Notes: generated from the sequence alone by a model not told the origin. Positions 1 through 13,223 are shown, counted from the first letter of the stretch. The stretch: DNA of 64,000 nt from Oxytricha trifallax (GCA_000711775.1 ARYC01000135.1:1-64000); one strand, 5' to 3'. Made by a program: numbers and translations.

Positions 1-864
1 TATGAACTGAAAGATTATCAACAAACAGTATAATCTCTTATTCAGGGTACTTCTCTCTCAGGTGCTATAAGAACTTAATATACTGCTCTGTCTTAATAGA
101 GCGAGGATGAATAACATAAGTTTCTTAACCACCATCCTCGCTAATACCTCCAAGAATTGCCATTGTTTATACCTTGACTTTCTAGTCATATACTTCTATA
201 TTACTATGCCTCTTATACCAAGACTTCTAGATGAAAGTGTTGAAGGTAAACACAGCCTCGTCAGCATAATAAACTTAATATTATTCTATTAGGCTCTCTG
301 CATTTAATTATAAATATACTTTAAGTTGTTGTTGTAAAATGACAGAGTGAAATCAATTACTCTCTTGATACGATTTACACCTTTATAAGATATACCGTTT
401 CGTTTATAAATGTTTGCAACAGATTATACAGAGATCTTCAACTGAGGGAGCTGGCGGTGAAACATAATAGCTCGTTAGTCGAGAGAGAAGTGAGCCCAAT
501 ACTTCAAAGTTTTTTCATTAATAAGATCGTCAATATGCTTCTAAAGAAACTTTGACTTCCTCTTAGGCTAAGAATTCAGCTATTATTACTTTAATTACAA
601 AGCTTTCAAGCAGAGAGAGCGAACAGTGATGGACTACGCTTTAAGAGCATTGCAATAGACTTATAGGTCAGTACTGGTTTGACTTATTCACTATACATAT
701 CACATCCATAACGCAGTTAAAACACTAAATCTAGATACTCTTCATCATAAATAGACCAAAAGATTGCAATTTTAGTCTCGCATTTAATTAATAACCCCAA
801 CCCCTAACAAATTCCCTACAAATCAAAGCACTTATAAACCTCATTAAGGAGTTTTGGGGTTTTG
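1..864 (-). mobile_element. Eroded end of a TBE transposon, cut by the window edge
   Basis: The sequence is colinear with the transposase end of the TBE at about 62,236-63,125: shared stretches include the region around the second catalytic aspartate at the window start, and a right terminal repeat at about 787-864 that still reads AAGCACTTATAAACCTCA before a damaged G4T4 end (GGAGTTTTGGGGTTTTG). The transposase would run on the minus strand from about 765 off the window edge, but frames are broken by many substitutions and indels. It is much older than the two intact TBEs at 54.9-63.1 kb. The flank after the end is ATT. Confidence 0.85.
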
Positions 865-1284
865 ATTATACCTTAAAACTTTGACTGAATAACTGTTTGA
901 ACTCACTTAGCATTTTACGTCAAAAGCCAATCGGTGCTTTTTCATTTATACTAATTAAATTTCTTAGATATCTCTTTTATAATTATAGTCTTCATATATT
1001 AACTTATGGACATGACAATGTTTTGACATGTCATTGATTGCACAGTTCAGTAAAAGCCTTGCATTTTATATTAATTTGGGCAAATATTGGAGGTTCTAGG
1101 ATTAATAAAAACTAACCACATTTATTTGGGATTTAAACTGTAGTTTGATTGCATAGTAGTTCCACGTCATGTTTTATAATGAATGATAAATATAATTACT
1201 TTATTGATAAGGAGATTGACAATACATTCACATTAATTAATGAGTATAATTATTATATTTTATATATAATTAAAAAGTTTACAA

Positions 1285-2437
1285 ATGGCAGCAATGAGCA
1301 TGATGCTGCAAGACCTTGATTTTTAATATTTTTAAAAAACAAAATGTTGCAAAAACGGAGCCTGTAAACAAATTGCGGACAACTGAATATTTGGGCATAT
1401 GGTGGCCAATAACGAATGAGAAGACAAAGTCCGAAAGATAGCACAAGAGACTCAATATTTAATAAGTATGGGAAAAAGGTAAAACCCAGAGTTTATTGAT
1501 GCCATAAATCAAGCAGCTTGAACATTTTGCCAAATGAAGTATGACAAGCTCAATGAGAACGCACTTATCACTATTCCATAAGCAAGAACACAAAGAATCA
1601 CGAATTATTGATAAATCAGCTAAAATAAAGTAAATACTGCAGATTTACTTTCACTAGAAGCAATGATTGCCAGAAGCATTAGTGGAAATGTCATTTTAAA
1701 ATAGAAGAAAACTTAAAAGAAGAGAAATAACTTAAATTTTTTAAAAAATGGGGATATTTACGGGGCCTGCTGAGGTGCTAGTGAAAGTACCAAAGGGAAT
1801 TGAAATGACAACAGTGAAATAGAGAGTCAAAAATTATACTTTCAAGTTATTAACACAACCAATTATTTTCGAAGGAGATGTATGAGAATTGCAAATGTGG
1901 CATGATATTGAAGAAGATGTCAAAAAAAGAAACAATAAATTATATGAAGTAATTATGATGGACCCACCCACCATGGAGACTAAAACAAGATTTCATTACC
2001 CAACTTTATCAAACAAAGAAATAATTGAGATGCCCTTACATTTAGTGCAAGAACAAGAACTGCAAATATTATGGATAGTAAATTCCAAGAGAGATGTTGC
2101 CATGAAACTACTTGCTAATAATGGGTATATGGAAGTTGACAGGGGAGAATAGTTGAAACTAACAACAAATGGCATGTTATACTAAGGATGGGGAAAATAT
2201 ACTGCTCATTGCAATGAGACATTTATAGTAGCAATTAAAGGAAATGTTTCAAAGATAGAACAATATCACACAGCCAAATCAGTTATATTAGACGTGATTG
2301 ATAAACTTTCTGCAAAACCAGATTTAATTTACGATTTCATTCAAACCATTGCACCTGATAGTCTAAATTTAGAGATATTTGGACGAAAGAACAATATAAA
2401 GAAGAGCTGGACAACATTTGGAAATAATTTGAGGTGA
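1285..2437 (+). pseudogene. MT-A70 family methyltransferase-like pseudogene
   Basis: Read with TAA/TAG as Gln, the frame from about 1,760 to the TGA at 2,435-2,437 has the layout of an MT-A70 (METTL3/METTL14, ciliate MTA) domain: MMDPPT at 1,955-1,972 in the place of the catalytic DPPW, then YPTLSNKEI, ILWIV, an NNGY segment, and near the end NLEIFGRKNN followed by WTTFGNNL. A possible start is the ATG at 1,285, but the N-terminal part contains several TGA codons and a frameshift near 1,745, and TGA at 1,883-1,885 interrupts the domain just before it. The W to T change in the DPPW motif argues against catalysis even before decay. In ciliates, relatives form the DNA adenine methyltransferase complex with one active and one inactive MT-A70 subunit; this copy resembles the inactive kind. 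A second relative lies at 36.8 kb. Confidence 0.65.
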
Positions 2438-2544
2438 TAGTTTCGCATATTTAGCAGTGTAATTGTAAAGTTGTTTTAAGAGTGATTTATGAAAAATAAG
2501 TGGAATGCTATAATTTAAAATGAAAACTAATAAAACTTAAAAGG

Positions 2545-2800
2545 ATTAGTATAGGTAATTGCTGAGATGAAATCCAGAAAAAGCTTTGTCATTTCTCCAT
2601 TCTCCTTCATATTTTGCACCATCTGGCCATACCTACTTTGTTGTTCCAGTAGATTCCCAGTATCTATCGAGCTCTCGGTCTTCTGAAGTCGCCACTCCTG
2701 TTGGTAAGTATTGCTGAAATAAAAGAATTTTAGATATGTTTTTTGTAACTTACAAATATTAGTGAATAACCAGAAGCTCCAGGAACACCATCTTTAGGTT
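2545..2800 (-). pseudogene. MORN-repeat gene fragment with one intron
   Basis: On the minus strand two exons join across a 40-nt AT-rich intron at 2,714-2,753 (GTAAGTTAC...TTTCAG on the coding strand). The downstream exon encodes a MORN unit, DGAKYEGEWRNDKAFSG, after a tryptophan- and proline-containing lead. MORN repeats are short beta hairpins used as membrane or scaffold adaptors. Only one unit is visible; a TGA lies directly upstream of the first exon, and no start is seen, so this is a partial gene or a single gene segment. The surroundings beyond 2,800 are AT-rich spacer. The domain call rests on one good unit. Confidence 0.55.
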
Positions 2801-2869
2801 TTCATTTTTTCTTAATTAATTTCATTTGAATTTATTGATTCTCTATTATAAATTGTAATTAAATAATAA

Positions 2870-4110
2870 TAATTTTTATAATAAATATTAATCACAATGA
2901 ATCCATAGTTTTAATGAATTTGCTAAGCTCTTGAAATAATAGAAAACCTATAGCTATATTGGTATGAATTACGAATTGCAAGTGAAAATTAAATTTTAAT
3001 AAAAGAATTAGAGAACTAAGTTTATCTTTGAGTGCTAACTTTAATTTAGGGATAAATTTAATCTTTTAATGTAAAAGCTAGAAATTATAAAAATTAAATA
3101 ACAGAAATTAAAAAATAATAGCAAGTAATTAAAGGAAATTAGTCTCTTTTGTGAAAGATGACTAGAATATTAAACTCAATGTTTAGTTTTCATCTAGAGT
3201 TTTATCAATATATTATAATTTCATAATTATAGCTCTGTTAAAGTGTAGATAATAATATAAATTGACTTATAAAATGACTTAATTGTCCTAATTTTAATAA
3301 AAAAATGCTTAAGTCAGTTGGCGCCTAAGAAAATGTCAGATGGCGCCTTTAATTCTAATTAATACAACTATCATTAGTGTCAGTTGGCGCCAAAGAAAAT
3401 GTCAGATGGCGCCTAAAGAAAATTTTTGTATTTTGAAAATTAAATCATAACCATTCCCAATAAAAATATCGATTGTTAAAACCCTTATTTATGAAGGTAT
3501 CAGCATAATTTAATTTTGCTATGAATATTTAATGAAACTTAAAAATTTATTTTTTACTCAATAGAAGGGAAAATTTTGATTATTTATCTGTTGTTATAAG
3601 TTTATATGAAATCTTGAAAAAATTACTTAAATTCTTAAGTAAAATTAAAGGAATTTTAGAGCTAATTTAAAGCAAAATCGGTTAAATATAATGAATTTTT
3701 GAATAAAAAAATGAAGGTTGATTTAAAATAATTTTTGAAAAAATTTTAAGATTTATAGCTTTTTATTTTTATATTACTTTAAAACTTTTTATTAAATGGA
3801 AAGATTATTATGTTATTTTATAGTGATTCAATTAATTTGTTTTTTAATTTAATGAAGAGTTTAATAAGTTAACTATAAAATTAATTCTAATTAAAGAATT
3901 CATTCTCAGATTAAATTATAAAACTTATTGTTAAAATTAATATGAAATACTAACAAATAATCTTAGACTTACTAATCAATAAAAACCATGACTTTTTACA
4001 TTTATCCTATAAAATATAATAAAACCTTATATATTTAATACATTAAATTTAATCAAACTAATTCACTTGTGTTACTAATCATTATATAAAGTTAATATAT
4101 TTATTAAGTA
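2870..4110. other. AT-rich spacer without a recognised gene
   Basis: Apart from the GTCAG-WTGGCGCC repeats at 3,312-3,414 no coding tract or motif stands out; base composition is like that of internal eliminated sequences or intergenic germline DNA of hypotrichs. Confidence 0.5.
3312..3414 (+). repeat. Four copies of GTCAG-W-TGGCGCC in two pairs
   Basis: The 13-mer GTCAGTTGGCGCC or GTCAGATGGCGCC occurs four times, in two near-identical pairs of about 36 bp (3,312-3,348 and 3,379-3,414), each pair joined by AAGAAAAT. GGCGCC palindromes are conspicuous in DNA of about 25 percent GC. No function is known; they could be a protein-binding array or the remnant of a tandem repeat. Confidence 0.6.
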
Positions 4111-4514
4111 TTGGCGTCGGCAAATTTTAAAATTTGCCGACGCATGCAGGGGATTTTTTAATTTTTTTATTAAATTAATGAATTAATATATTAATTAAAC
4201 TTAAATTATTTATTCAAAAATCATTTCAATATAAGTTAATCCTTTAAGATCTATACTATTCTTTAAGGAATTACAATAGCACCCTTAAATTATTCTATAA
4301 TAATATTTTTACGGAAGTTTTGACTTTGTTTTATTCCTTTTATATCTTTCTAAATTCTTTCTAGATTATTATAGATCCTTAAGGATTTCTCATAATTAAA
4401 AAGGATTTTGAATCCTAAATTTAAGCTATACTATTAGCTTAATCTATGATATTTTTTAAATTATATAGAAATCGCCTGCATGCGTCGGCAAATTTTAAAA
4501 TTTGCCGACGTCAA
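4111..4514. mobile_element. 404-bp MITE-like element with palindromic inverted ends
   Basis: Both ends carry a perfect palindrome of 28-30 bp, CGTCGGCAAATTTT followed by its complement (4,115-4,142 and 4,483-4,510). The two ends are themselves inverted copies over about 45 bp (4,111-4,155 and 4,470-4,514) with about two mismatches, including the inner GCATGCAGG. The AT-rich centre has no open frame. A short non-autonomous element is the simplest reading. No convincing target duplication was found. Confidence 0.65.
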
Positions 4515-6300
4515 AATTAATGGACTTTATATATAAAAATTCTAGATTTATCTTAAATAGACTTGGACAAGATTGTGTTTTATTTATTATTTTTATTAAT
4601 TTTAATTATATAAATAAATGAAAATGCCAAAGATAATGGCTACTATTGAATATAAGAAAAGTGATTATTATAATTTTAAGCATAGTTTGAGAAAGTTGAA
4701 ATTTTTAGATTTTTGCTAAAAACTTACAAAATAAAGACTTACTTATAATAAATTATAATTGATAAAAAATAAGTTGAAATTGAGGTATTTTTAAAAAATA
4801 AATTATAAGTCGAATAAAAAACTAAAAAGTCTAAAATTTTGATAGTACATTTCTGTATATTAAGTGAAATAGTGTATATGAAAGAATGATATAATAAATT
4901 AGTTTGGTCCCTTTTTGTGATAAAAATGTAAAAAATTGAAATTATAGTTGAAAAAAGTCTTTATAAGCTAAAGTATGAAAAATATGCATTAATTGAATGA
5001 ATTATGTACAAAAAATCTATATACATTGGAATCATAAGATAAGTATAATAAAGGGTAAGGTGTTGTATTAAATATTGAATGAATAAATTTTATATTTTAA
5101 GATTTTGTTAGAGTTTGTAATATTTTGTTATAGTTTGTTAGATTTTGTTAGACTTTTAAAAACAACAATTAATTAATCGATTAACTAAATAGTAATTAAA
5201 GAGTTATGATTTATATCCTTATTTTATTGATTAATTTATGCATCATCCTAGAGTAATGCTTATGGGGTTTTGGGGTTTATTATGAAGATTAAATGGGGAA
5301 TAAATATAATTTTGATTGCATTCTATATTTCATTTTCATACTAATTGAGACAATATCATTTTTATTTTATTTATTAAAATTTTAATGAAAAATTATCATA
5401 ATAAAATTGCACACTTGCCATCAGACTCTCTTTATTAAGCATATCATTTCATGTTTTTGACATTGATTCATACATCTTTAAAATATGAAGTTTTCATTAC
5501 CATTTGACTGAATATCTCATATCTAATTATATTCAAACATTTCTCAATAAGATTTTTGCCTGATTCATTGAGAAGACTTGGGAGATAGAATTATTTCTCT
5601 TATGTATGAAAAATTAAGCTAATATAGAGATATATCTATTATTCTTTGGTTTAAATATGCAAAATAGGATAAGTTCCAATAATGTAAATATTAATTAAGG
5701 AATTTTTTCTATTTTACCATGAAATAGAGAAAGTTTAGAATATCTATGAATATAAAAATGAAATGAATTGACTAAAGATCTACTAAAGTATGATAGTACA
5801 ATGATTTCCTAAAATAAAAATTTTACAATTAAAACAATAAATTGCAATTTTATGAGAAAAATACCTGATTAGGACACCGAAAGTAATAAGTTAACATAAA
5901 TAAACAAATTAAAATACTTTAACAGCTTGATGAAATTTTCATGGATTTTACATATACGCAAAAAGGTTTTTATAATTAAATTATATAATAAACTCAAAAA
6001 TTATTTTTAAAAAAATACTAAGAGATACATTAGTTTATTTCAATTAAAAATGTAATAAACAATAAAATAAACTCATTATTTAAATAATATAAATATAAGT
6101 TGAAGAATAATAATAGTCTTATAAGTAGACCGACATAATTTCTATGTTAAAGTAAATGAATTATTTTAAATCATCTATGGACCATTGAAATGGTCTATAA
6201 TGATTAGAAGATAAGAACCAAAGAGCGTAAAGAAAAAATAAGTTTATAATTTAATTCACAAAGTCTATATAAATTTACAATTTATATAGAATTTTGCAAT
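4515..6300. other. AT-rich spacer
   Basis: No supported gene. The only notable item is the G4T4-like tract at 5,263-5,277. T- and A-rich frames here give low-complexity translations that I do not trust. Confidence 0.5.
5263..5277 (+). repeat. Interstitial G4T4 telomere-like tract
   Basis: GGGGTTTTGGGGTTT matches almost two hypotrich telomere units. Unlike the ends of the TBEs it is not preceded by the conserved TBE subterminal sequence, so it is not simply a TBE end. Confidence 0.6.
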
Positions 6301-6305
6301 AAATA

Positions 6306-6871
6306 AATAAAAATTGGCATCGGGTTTTGGAAAGTTCTCGAAAAATCGCATACTTTTTGTCATTTTCGAAAAAATTAATACTGCTCTGCGAGTATTCTCG
6401 TCACCACACTATTGTTAATTACGGGGCGCTGTCACGAATAAGCTATAAAAAAGACGATTGGGACAAAGCATGACCACGAACGAGGACCGGGAAGATTAGA
6501 TGGGACTCAAATTGCTTTTTTCGTAAACTTAGAGTCTTTGTTGGAAAAATGAGAACCCTTTTTAGTCACTATTCCATTTACATGCATCTTTTTTATGGGT
6601 TTCCTCCATAAATCGAAGTGAGAATTGAAAAATATTTAATGGTTCGCGAGATATTTTTGCCAGAAATTCATCGCAATTATAATAAAAATGCTATTCCTTG
6701 ATGTGTGATCATCATATGCCAAGTAACTGCCGTGATTAAGGTATATGTCCCTGCCCTACTAGTGAAGAATATATTCAGAGAAAATCTTGGGTTATTAGAA
6801 AAGTGGATCTACAGTTGAATGGGTGGGTGATATGCTCATACAGACTAACTTTGAATATTCTTTTGAATTGA
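6306..6871 (+). pseudogene. Coding tract, unknown protein with Cys/His-rich C-terminal half
   Basis: This is a GC-richer island between AT-rich spacers. In one frame of the ciliate code it stays open from about 6,306 to TGA at 6,869, apart from a single TGA at 6,626-6,628. The second half has the spacing CYSLMCDHH...SNC...CPCP followed by SEEYIQRKSWVIRKVD, which could be a small metal-binding module, but I recognise no family. No start codon or intron is certain. The single TGA suggests a decayed gene or a gene segment. Coding status is inferred from composition and amino acid diversity, not from homology. Confidence 0.45.
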
Positions 6872-7039
6872 CCCACTACCTTAAAATAAGGGATTATTGT
6901 CATTTCAAAAAAATAAGAAAAATTTAAGTCAAATATGATTGAGAAAAATCTTTTATTTTTTATGGACTCATTAATTAATTTTTTAAGTATTAATTTTTAA
7001 AGTTTCATTTTGTTTATCTTAATTCATTACAATATATTA

Positions 7040-7081
<42 letters not shown>

Positions 7082-8242
7082 CCATTTTTTTTGAAGTTTT
7101 CTTAATATAGACCACATGATTATAATATTTTTCAAAATCATTATAAATCTTTCTAAATTTAAAGAAAACCTTTTTTTATATTTATATTATTTGCGTTATT
7201 TATAATTATCTATTTTATATATTGCAAATATATTTTTGTATTAAAGATATTTCCTTTGTATAGAAGTCGTTAAAACTTTAATTTTTGATATTTCTCCCTT
7301 AATGATTAAAATTAATCAAATTTATGGATATCATTGCAATCTTAATTAATTCTATGAATAGATTATGGTTATTATATAATTAACACTCTAATATTTTATA
7401 TAGCCTTATTAATAAATATCCTTTATATTTATTTCTTAACTTTAAATAGTAGTGTAGACAAGATTGTTTTATTTTATTATGTAGGTTTGAATTTGCTAAG
7501 TTTGATTAGTCTACATTTTTGAAGTTTATGTTCTTGATGATCCTGCTTTTGAAACAGTTGATTATGCTAAAATAAATAAATTGAAGTATTTTAAAAGATA
7601 AAATAATTAATTAAAAATGTTAGAATTTATTTAAAAAAAGGATATATTAATTCAGTTGTAAATTAATCAGTTAAATATAATAAAGCCTTATTTATGTACT
7701 TATTATAGTTAAGCACTTATTTGTATGATTTTATTGATAATAATGCAAAGTATAATTTATGCAAATATAGGTAATTTTTTATTGAGATTTATATAATTTA
7801 TTACATTTAAGCTATATCCCTTATTTCACAAATAAAATAACAAAAAATAGGTAAAAACTTAATACTTAAAATTTATCACTATATATATAAGATTTCTCTG
7901 GTTCAATCTAATATAACCTTTAGAAATGCTAAAAACAGAATAATTAAAACAAATAAAAGACGGGGTGATGATATTATTCGTCATACTTCTATAAATACTG
8001 GTATGTGGCTAGTAGTGATACTATAAAATAATATCCCTCTCTTAAAAATTATCATTCATGTATTTAATAATCTAAGAATCAATTTTGGATTTTAATAAGT
8101 TGATCTCTTCAATTTTATTATTATACTTTTAATAACAATACAATTTCTTGTTATCAGATTTATTATATTATATAATTAATGAACTTTATGAGAATGAGAG
8201 AAGGAGAAGAATTAAAGGGATAAAATTACGGTATATATAATA
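6872..8242. other. AT-rich spacer with a long AT dinucleotide run
   Basis: Contains a pure AT microsatellite at 7,043-7,076. No gene is supported here. Confidence 0.55.
7043..7076. repeat. AT dinucleotide microsatellite
   Basis: Uninterrupted alternating A and T for about 34 bp. Confidence 0.9.
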
Positions 8243-9840
8243 ATGACAATAAGAAACGGGGATTCTGAAGGAAGGTGTGCAACCATAAAGATTGAAGTAA
8301 AAAAATCAGGAAGCTCTAAGAATCAGTAACGAGGAGATAAATAAAGTTCTACCTAACAAGCAGATAGGGCTCAAAAGCAGATTGAAAATTAAGAAATCAA
8401 ACCCAAGCAAGAAAATGAACGCATAGATAAGCCAGATAACTTAGTTAATAAACATTATAATGGATCAGAAAGTGCTTTGGGATACACCAGATGAAATTCA
8501 GAAGAATCATTGACATCATATGTAGCATTCTAAAGATTTTAAATAATCAATTATTTTAAGAAAAGATTGGCTTCAGCACTTTAAAATTAGCATGCTGCAC
8601 AAGTGCAAGAACAAAATTGGAGAAGGCATTTTATCGAAAGAATTACGAGAGGTAAACAGCGAGGAATCGAGAAATGGGAGAAAACCCTTTAGTCAGAGAA
8701 AAAATATGACCACTTGAAGTAGTTCAACTAAGAGTCGAAACATTTTAATTTGATCCCAGAGAATAAAATTTCGGAAGAAACAGCTGAAATAACTAACAGA
8801 AAAGCAGATTAAAGAAGCACATTTAATAAAAATAAACTAGTATTTATTATAATGCCAACAATTTTCGTGGACGATAAGGGAATAAAATCTCTAGAAAAGA
8901 GCATTAATTCCAAGAAATGAAAAATAGATAACGGCAGGTACTGGTGATATACAGAGACTTTAGAAGCAATAATTATCCCCAGAAGTTGCCAAAACAATTA
9001 AATAATTGTAAGAATTTTGTAGTCTTAAGATTGAAATACTAATTAAACTTTGGAGATATATGAAACTAGGAGAGCTATAGGAAGCTTTGCATTTTACAAA
9101 ATGAAATGGGCAAAATAAGTGAACTTGCTACGAAGACGGTAGGTAGTGATTTCAAGATTGATAAGCTGTAAGCATGGCTTACGCAAGCCAGGTGAGATAG
9201 CACAAGGACTGTGATATACTTGCATTTCTAATAAAAAATCACCTCGCATTATAGCTTCCAAGAGAGCAGGCATTTCAAATCTTTGCAAAGGACTGGATAA
9301 ATATGTAATGGTAATTATGTCATGTTATATATGGAAGAGGTGTTCATGTCAGTCATGGAAGTAATGTTATTCATGTTAATGGAGATCGGTAATTTAGGAG
9401 TTGTACTGAGTAACGAAGTAATTTCGTGTGACTTAGAGTAGAAAAATGATAAGATATGGCAACTACCAAGCGAAGTGATAGCAAAAGGAATGATTATTCA
9501 ATTCCTATATTGATCAGTTGAATGATAAAATAATAAGTGAGAACTAAGAGGAGATAAAGAAAGAGTTTATAACATTCACATACAGAATCAGGGAACTAAT
9601 CGAGGAAATCCCAGAATCAGAAGAATTCCTCATCACCAAGTAGATTAAGAATTACAAGAAAGGAGAACGAGATTGATTAAAGAAACGCCGTTGATGCTGT
9701 GAAAAACAAACAAGGGGGAGTTAAGGAACAATTAAAAGCAGTAGACAACTAGAAGGAGGACAGTGGATCACAATAGTAAGAGAAGGGAGCAGTCATTTGA
9801 GATTGAATAGCAGAGAACTGCAGATGACCATATATCCATG
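8243..9840 (+). pseudogene. Coding tract, unknown charged protein (tract 1 of a plus-strand series)
   Basis: From an ATG at 8,243 one ciliate-code frame runs through TGA at 8,492 and then stays open 141 codons to TGA at 8,918. The product is rich in K, E, Q and R, with segments such as QNWRRHFIERITRGKQRG. Beyond 8,920 the same frame continues with interspersed TGA codons (for example before YTETLEAI), and near 9,350 it shifts; a later piece, EEIKKEFITFTYRIRELI, is again strongly protein-like. The strand is purine-rich as expected for a coding strand in this genome. No domain recognised. Frameshifts and TGAs suggest an inactivated gene. Confidence 0.45.
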
Positions 9841-9859
9841 AGATCTTAATACCAGTAAA

Positions 9860-11230
9860 TTAAACTTCTAGATAATTATCGCAGCTTTTCATTTCGTATT
9901 TTAATTTACCTTCGAAAATTTTACTGCCGATATATCATACTATTAAAAATTGATTATAATTATATGTAAAATAAGAAATTTAGGCATATTTTATTATTTG
10001 ATTAAAAAGATTTAGGTATGTAAATTAGATATTTGGAAAAGATGTATGTATATAAGATGAAATATAATTATTGGAAGAAACCGTTTTTATTTCTAATATT
10101 ATTATTATTTTATTAATTATTTTTTATTCTTAATCTCTATTGTGTTCCCAGCTTTAACCATGGAAACATATTTTTGACCAATCATTACTTATGTATTATA
10201 TTATGTTATATTAGATTTAATAATCATTTCCTATTATTTTGTAAACTTCAGATCACAGTATATTAACAGCTACTCATTCTTTACACTAAAATGCAGTATT
10301 CATTTAATTTTATTTATATATAAACGAACTAGACTTTATTTTTAAAATAGAATATTATTAGTCTTTTTCACATTTAGATATATTTTATAATTAAGAACAC
10401 TTTTCTAGTTACTTTTATCTTATAGTTCCACTTGATATTAATAACAATGACTTCAAAAAGGCCAGAGTTTGGTATGTTTCAGGAAATAAATCACTATTAA
10501 TGTAAACTTAGGTAAAGAATGATTTAAATATATCCCCTATTATCATCTAAATAAGTGTTTTAATCAATCATGCATCACATGAATATTATATTATGATTTA
10601 ATAATGCTTCACTGTAATATATTACTATATAGTTTTTCTCTAAAAGTTCTCTCAGTAATCATTGATCTATAAGAAATATATATTATAGCTTTTTTGAATT
10701 GTTGATTAATCAACTATAAGGCTCTCTATGTAATAAGTCATATATTCAATCTTGTTAAATATTCTTAAATATTCATGTTCAAACTAAACACCGACTTTTA
10801 TAAGCAGACCATCATCAATACAGAGATTAACAGTATTTGTAGGCGAAATGCATAAAACTTAAGAAATAGAAGGTAAATACTTTTTTAAATCATAACAAGG
10901 CTTAATTAAATTATATGCTGATAATAGTAACATAAATATTTGCAAACAATTTAGTAATCTTGACTAATTGTTATTATATCACTCTTATAATTTATACTTA
11001 TAAACATCGTTATTAAATTTAACTTAGATTTGTGCCTTGTTTCTTTCATATAATTATTAAACAAAAACGTTAATTCATAAGACTATGCTGACTACGAAAT
11101 AAATGACTAATTATCCGTTATTTCTTGCATAACTCGTTGATAAAACGAATGTCTTTCTTGTCAAACGCTAATTCACAATTATTATAGATATACCATTGAG
11201 AATATAATTCCTTGAAGTTCAACTGTTATT
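9860..11230. other. AT-rich spacer between coding tracts
   Basis: No coding signal that I trust. It separates two plus-strand coding tracts and could be an internal eliminated sequence, or plain intergenic DNA. Confidence 0.45.
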
Positions 11231-11239
11231 GTAGTATAC

Positions 11240-12771
11240 ATGGATGTGTTTTTCACCCCACGAAGATCTAAACTGTATAAGGAATTCAAGACTGTTCTTT
11301 TGGACACTACAATTCAAAGAAGCCTCACTGATGAAGAAGAGTCAAAGTAAACAGTTTTATCAACCCATTATTGAAACTCTGCTATTAATTTTTAGGTATT
11401 CTAGAGTTTAAAGTGAATACGCAGCATAGAAGGTTATATGTAGCTGGGTATTTAAATAAAAAATATAAAAACAATCAAGCCGACACAATTAATTAAACAT
11501 TGTTTAACCATTAAAAATATAGACCAACTTACTAAATAGGAATCCAACTAGATCGTTTGAAACTACAGTCAACTTGTCACAATATTATGATTAAAAAGTA
11601 AGTAGCAAACATCAATAATGAAACCAAACAGCTTACTATTCTCAGGAGTAAAGTAACAACAATGTTACAAGCAGAAAACACTGAGCAATGGTCATAAATT
11701 ATCATAAGAAATCCATGTCAAGGACAAGCCTATAGTTTATGTCTTCGCAGGCATAATAAACTTAGCTACTATGACTTCTTGATAAAGAATAAAGCACATT
11801 CTATGTTGAAGTCAACGAAAATGGATAAAACTGAGCGTGTTGAATCATAATATAAGGTTAATTTAAGGATTATTAATAATCTTACATGATTCATAGAAGA
11901 ATATGGAATAGAAATAGATTATAAAAGAAGTATAATTAGATAAAGGATTGTATGATATCTTGATTCTAGATAAGTACAGCCAAATTTAGACTATTCACAC
12001 AAAACATTTGAAGTTAATAATGAAAAACAAAATCTTTTTCAATAATTAAGTTCATTGATGACCATAGAAAATAATCAGTAAATATTATGTATCAAAAGAA
12101 TAGCTACTATTTATATTGTATGTTTTGAAAATTAATGACTTGCAGGAAAATAATATGGACCTGTAGATGTTAGTTGATAAGATTAAATTGAAAACCCTTC
12201 AGAAAAGATCATGGTCAATACTGATCACATGGTGCAAATAAGTTAGAAGTATAGCTAACTAGATTAGTCAAGAACAATATCAAATATAACAGTCAAAGAC
12301 TAAAACTAGCAACACTACATATTAAATCATAGTCTATTTAATAATACAATGCAAATACCAGTCCTAGCATGATCCAATGTTCACTAAGATCTGATTCTGC
12401 ATCGATGAATCTATAATGCATAAGTAATGTTTTAGTTTAAGTTTTAAAGCAATAAATTATGAGCATAAAAACCTGATGAATGAATACAGCTTCTTAGAAC
12501 AGACACTAGTTGATAAATTAGTTAATTAAAACATGAGTTAATAAAATGTGCAATAAGTAAATCAAATTAGGCAGGATAGACGATTTGGTGAAAAAAGAAT
12601 AAATCAGAGCAAATAGTAGGTTAAGACCCATATTCAAGATATAAGACATCAAGCTATTGCAAAGCTTTAGTATAATTGAGGAAGTCTATAACATTAACAG
12701 TAAGTTGAAGATCATATTGATTATTATCAGAATATTTTATATAGAATAAACGAATACACTAACTACATATG
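11240..12771 (+). pseudogene. Coding tract, unknown protein (tract 2)
   Basis: The tract begins near ATG 11,241 with MDVFFTPRRSKLYKEF. Its best part runs from about 12,130 to TGA at 12,769 in one ciliate-code frame with two TGA codons, glutamine-rich and coiled-coil-like (for example LVDKIKLKTLQKRSWSIL and later QAIAKLQ). An inner part near 11,640-12,100 reads NLTxFIEEYGIEIDYKRS, where x is a TGA. I recognise no family. Purine bias, higher GC than its flanks and long openness support coding; frame changes and TGA codons argue that it is no longer functional, or is assembled from segments. Confidence 0.45.
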
Positions 12772-13223
12772 AATTGCTAAAAATGACTCATTAAATTACC
12801 AACGCAATCTTATCTAAAATTTGATTTTCTTACATTTCAAATCATTCTTTTATCAATAATATATAAAGCCAATAAAACCTTTCGCTTTAATAGTTTATAA
12901 AAATTATAGTCTTATTAGCCATATAAATATAGAAATATCTACAACAATTTGATTAATTAACCTTATTATAAGGTAATCTTTAGTTATTTTTTAATAAGTA
13001 ATGAGGGAATATGACAGTATACTTAAAATAACCAAAAGTTCTTTCCTCATTATTTTACTTATGACGCCAGTATGTTATTCTAACTGAGTATTATAATTAT
13101 TATCATCATACAATACTTTAAATTTTATACCTAAGTTAATGGCAAGTTAAACTAAATAAATATAATTACTTGAGTATTATTTGCTTTTAATATCTTGAAA
13201 AAAGATCTATTTTGTTAAATATA

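Noticed and set aside
107..292. 61-codon standard-code frame on the plus strand
   Set aside because: It is the antisense shadow of the eroded TBE transposase.
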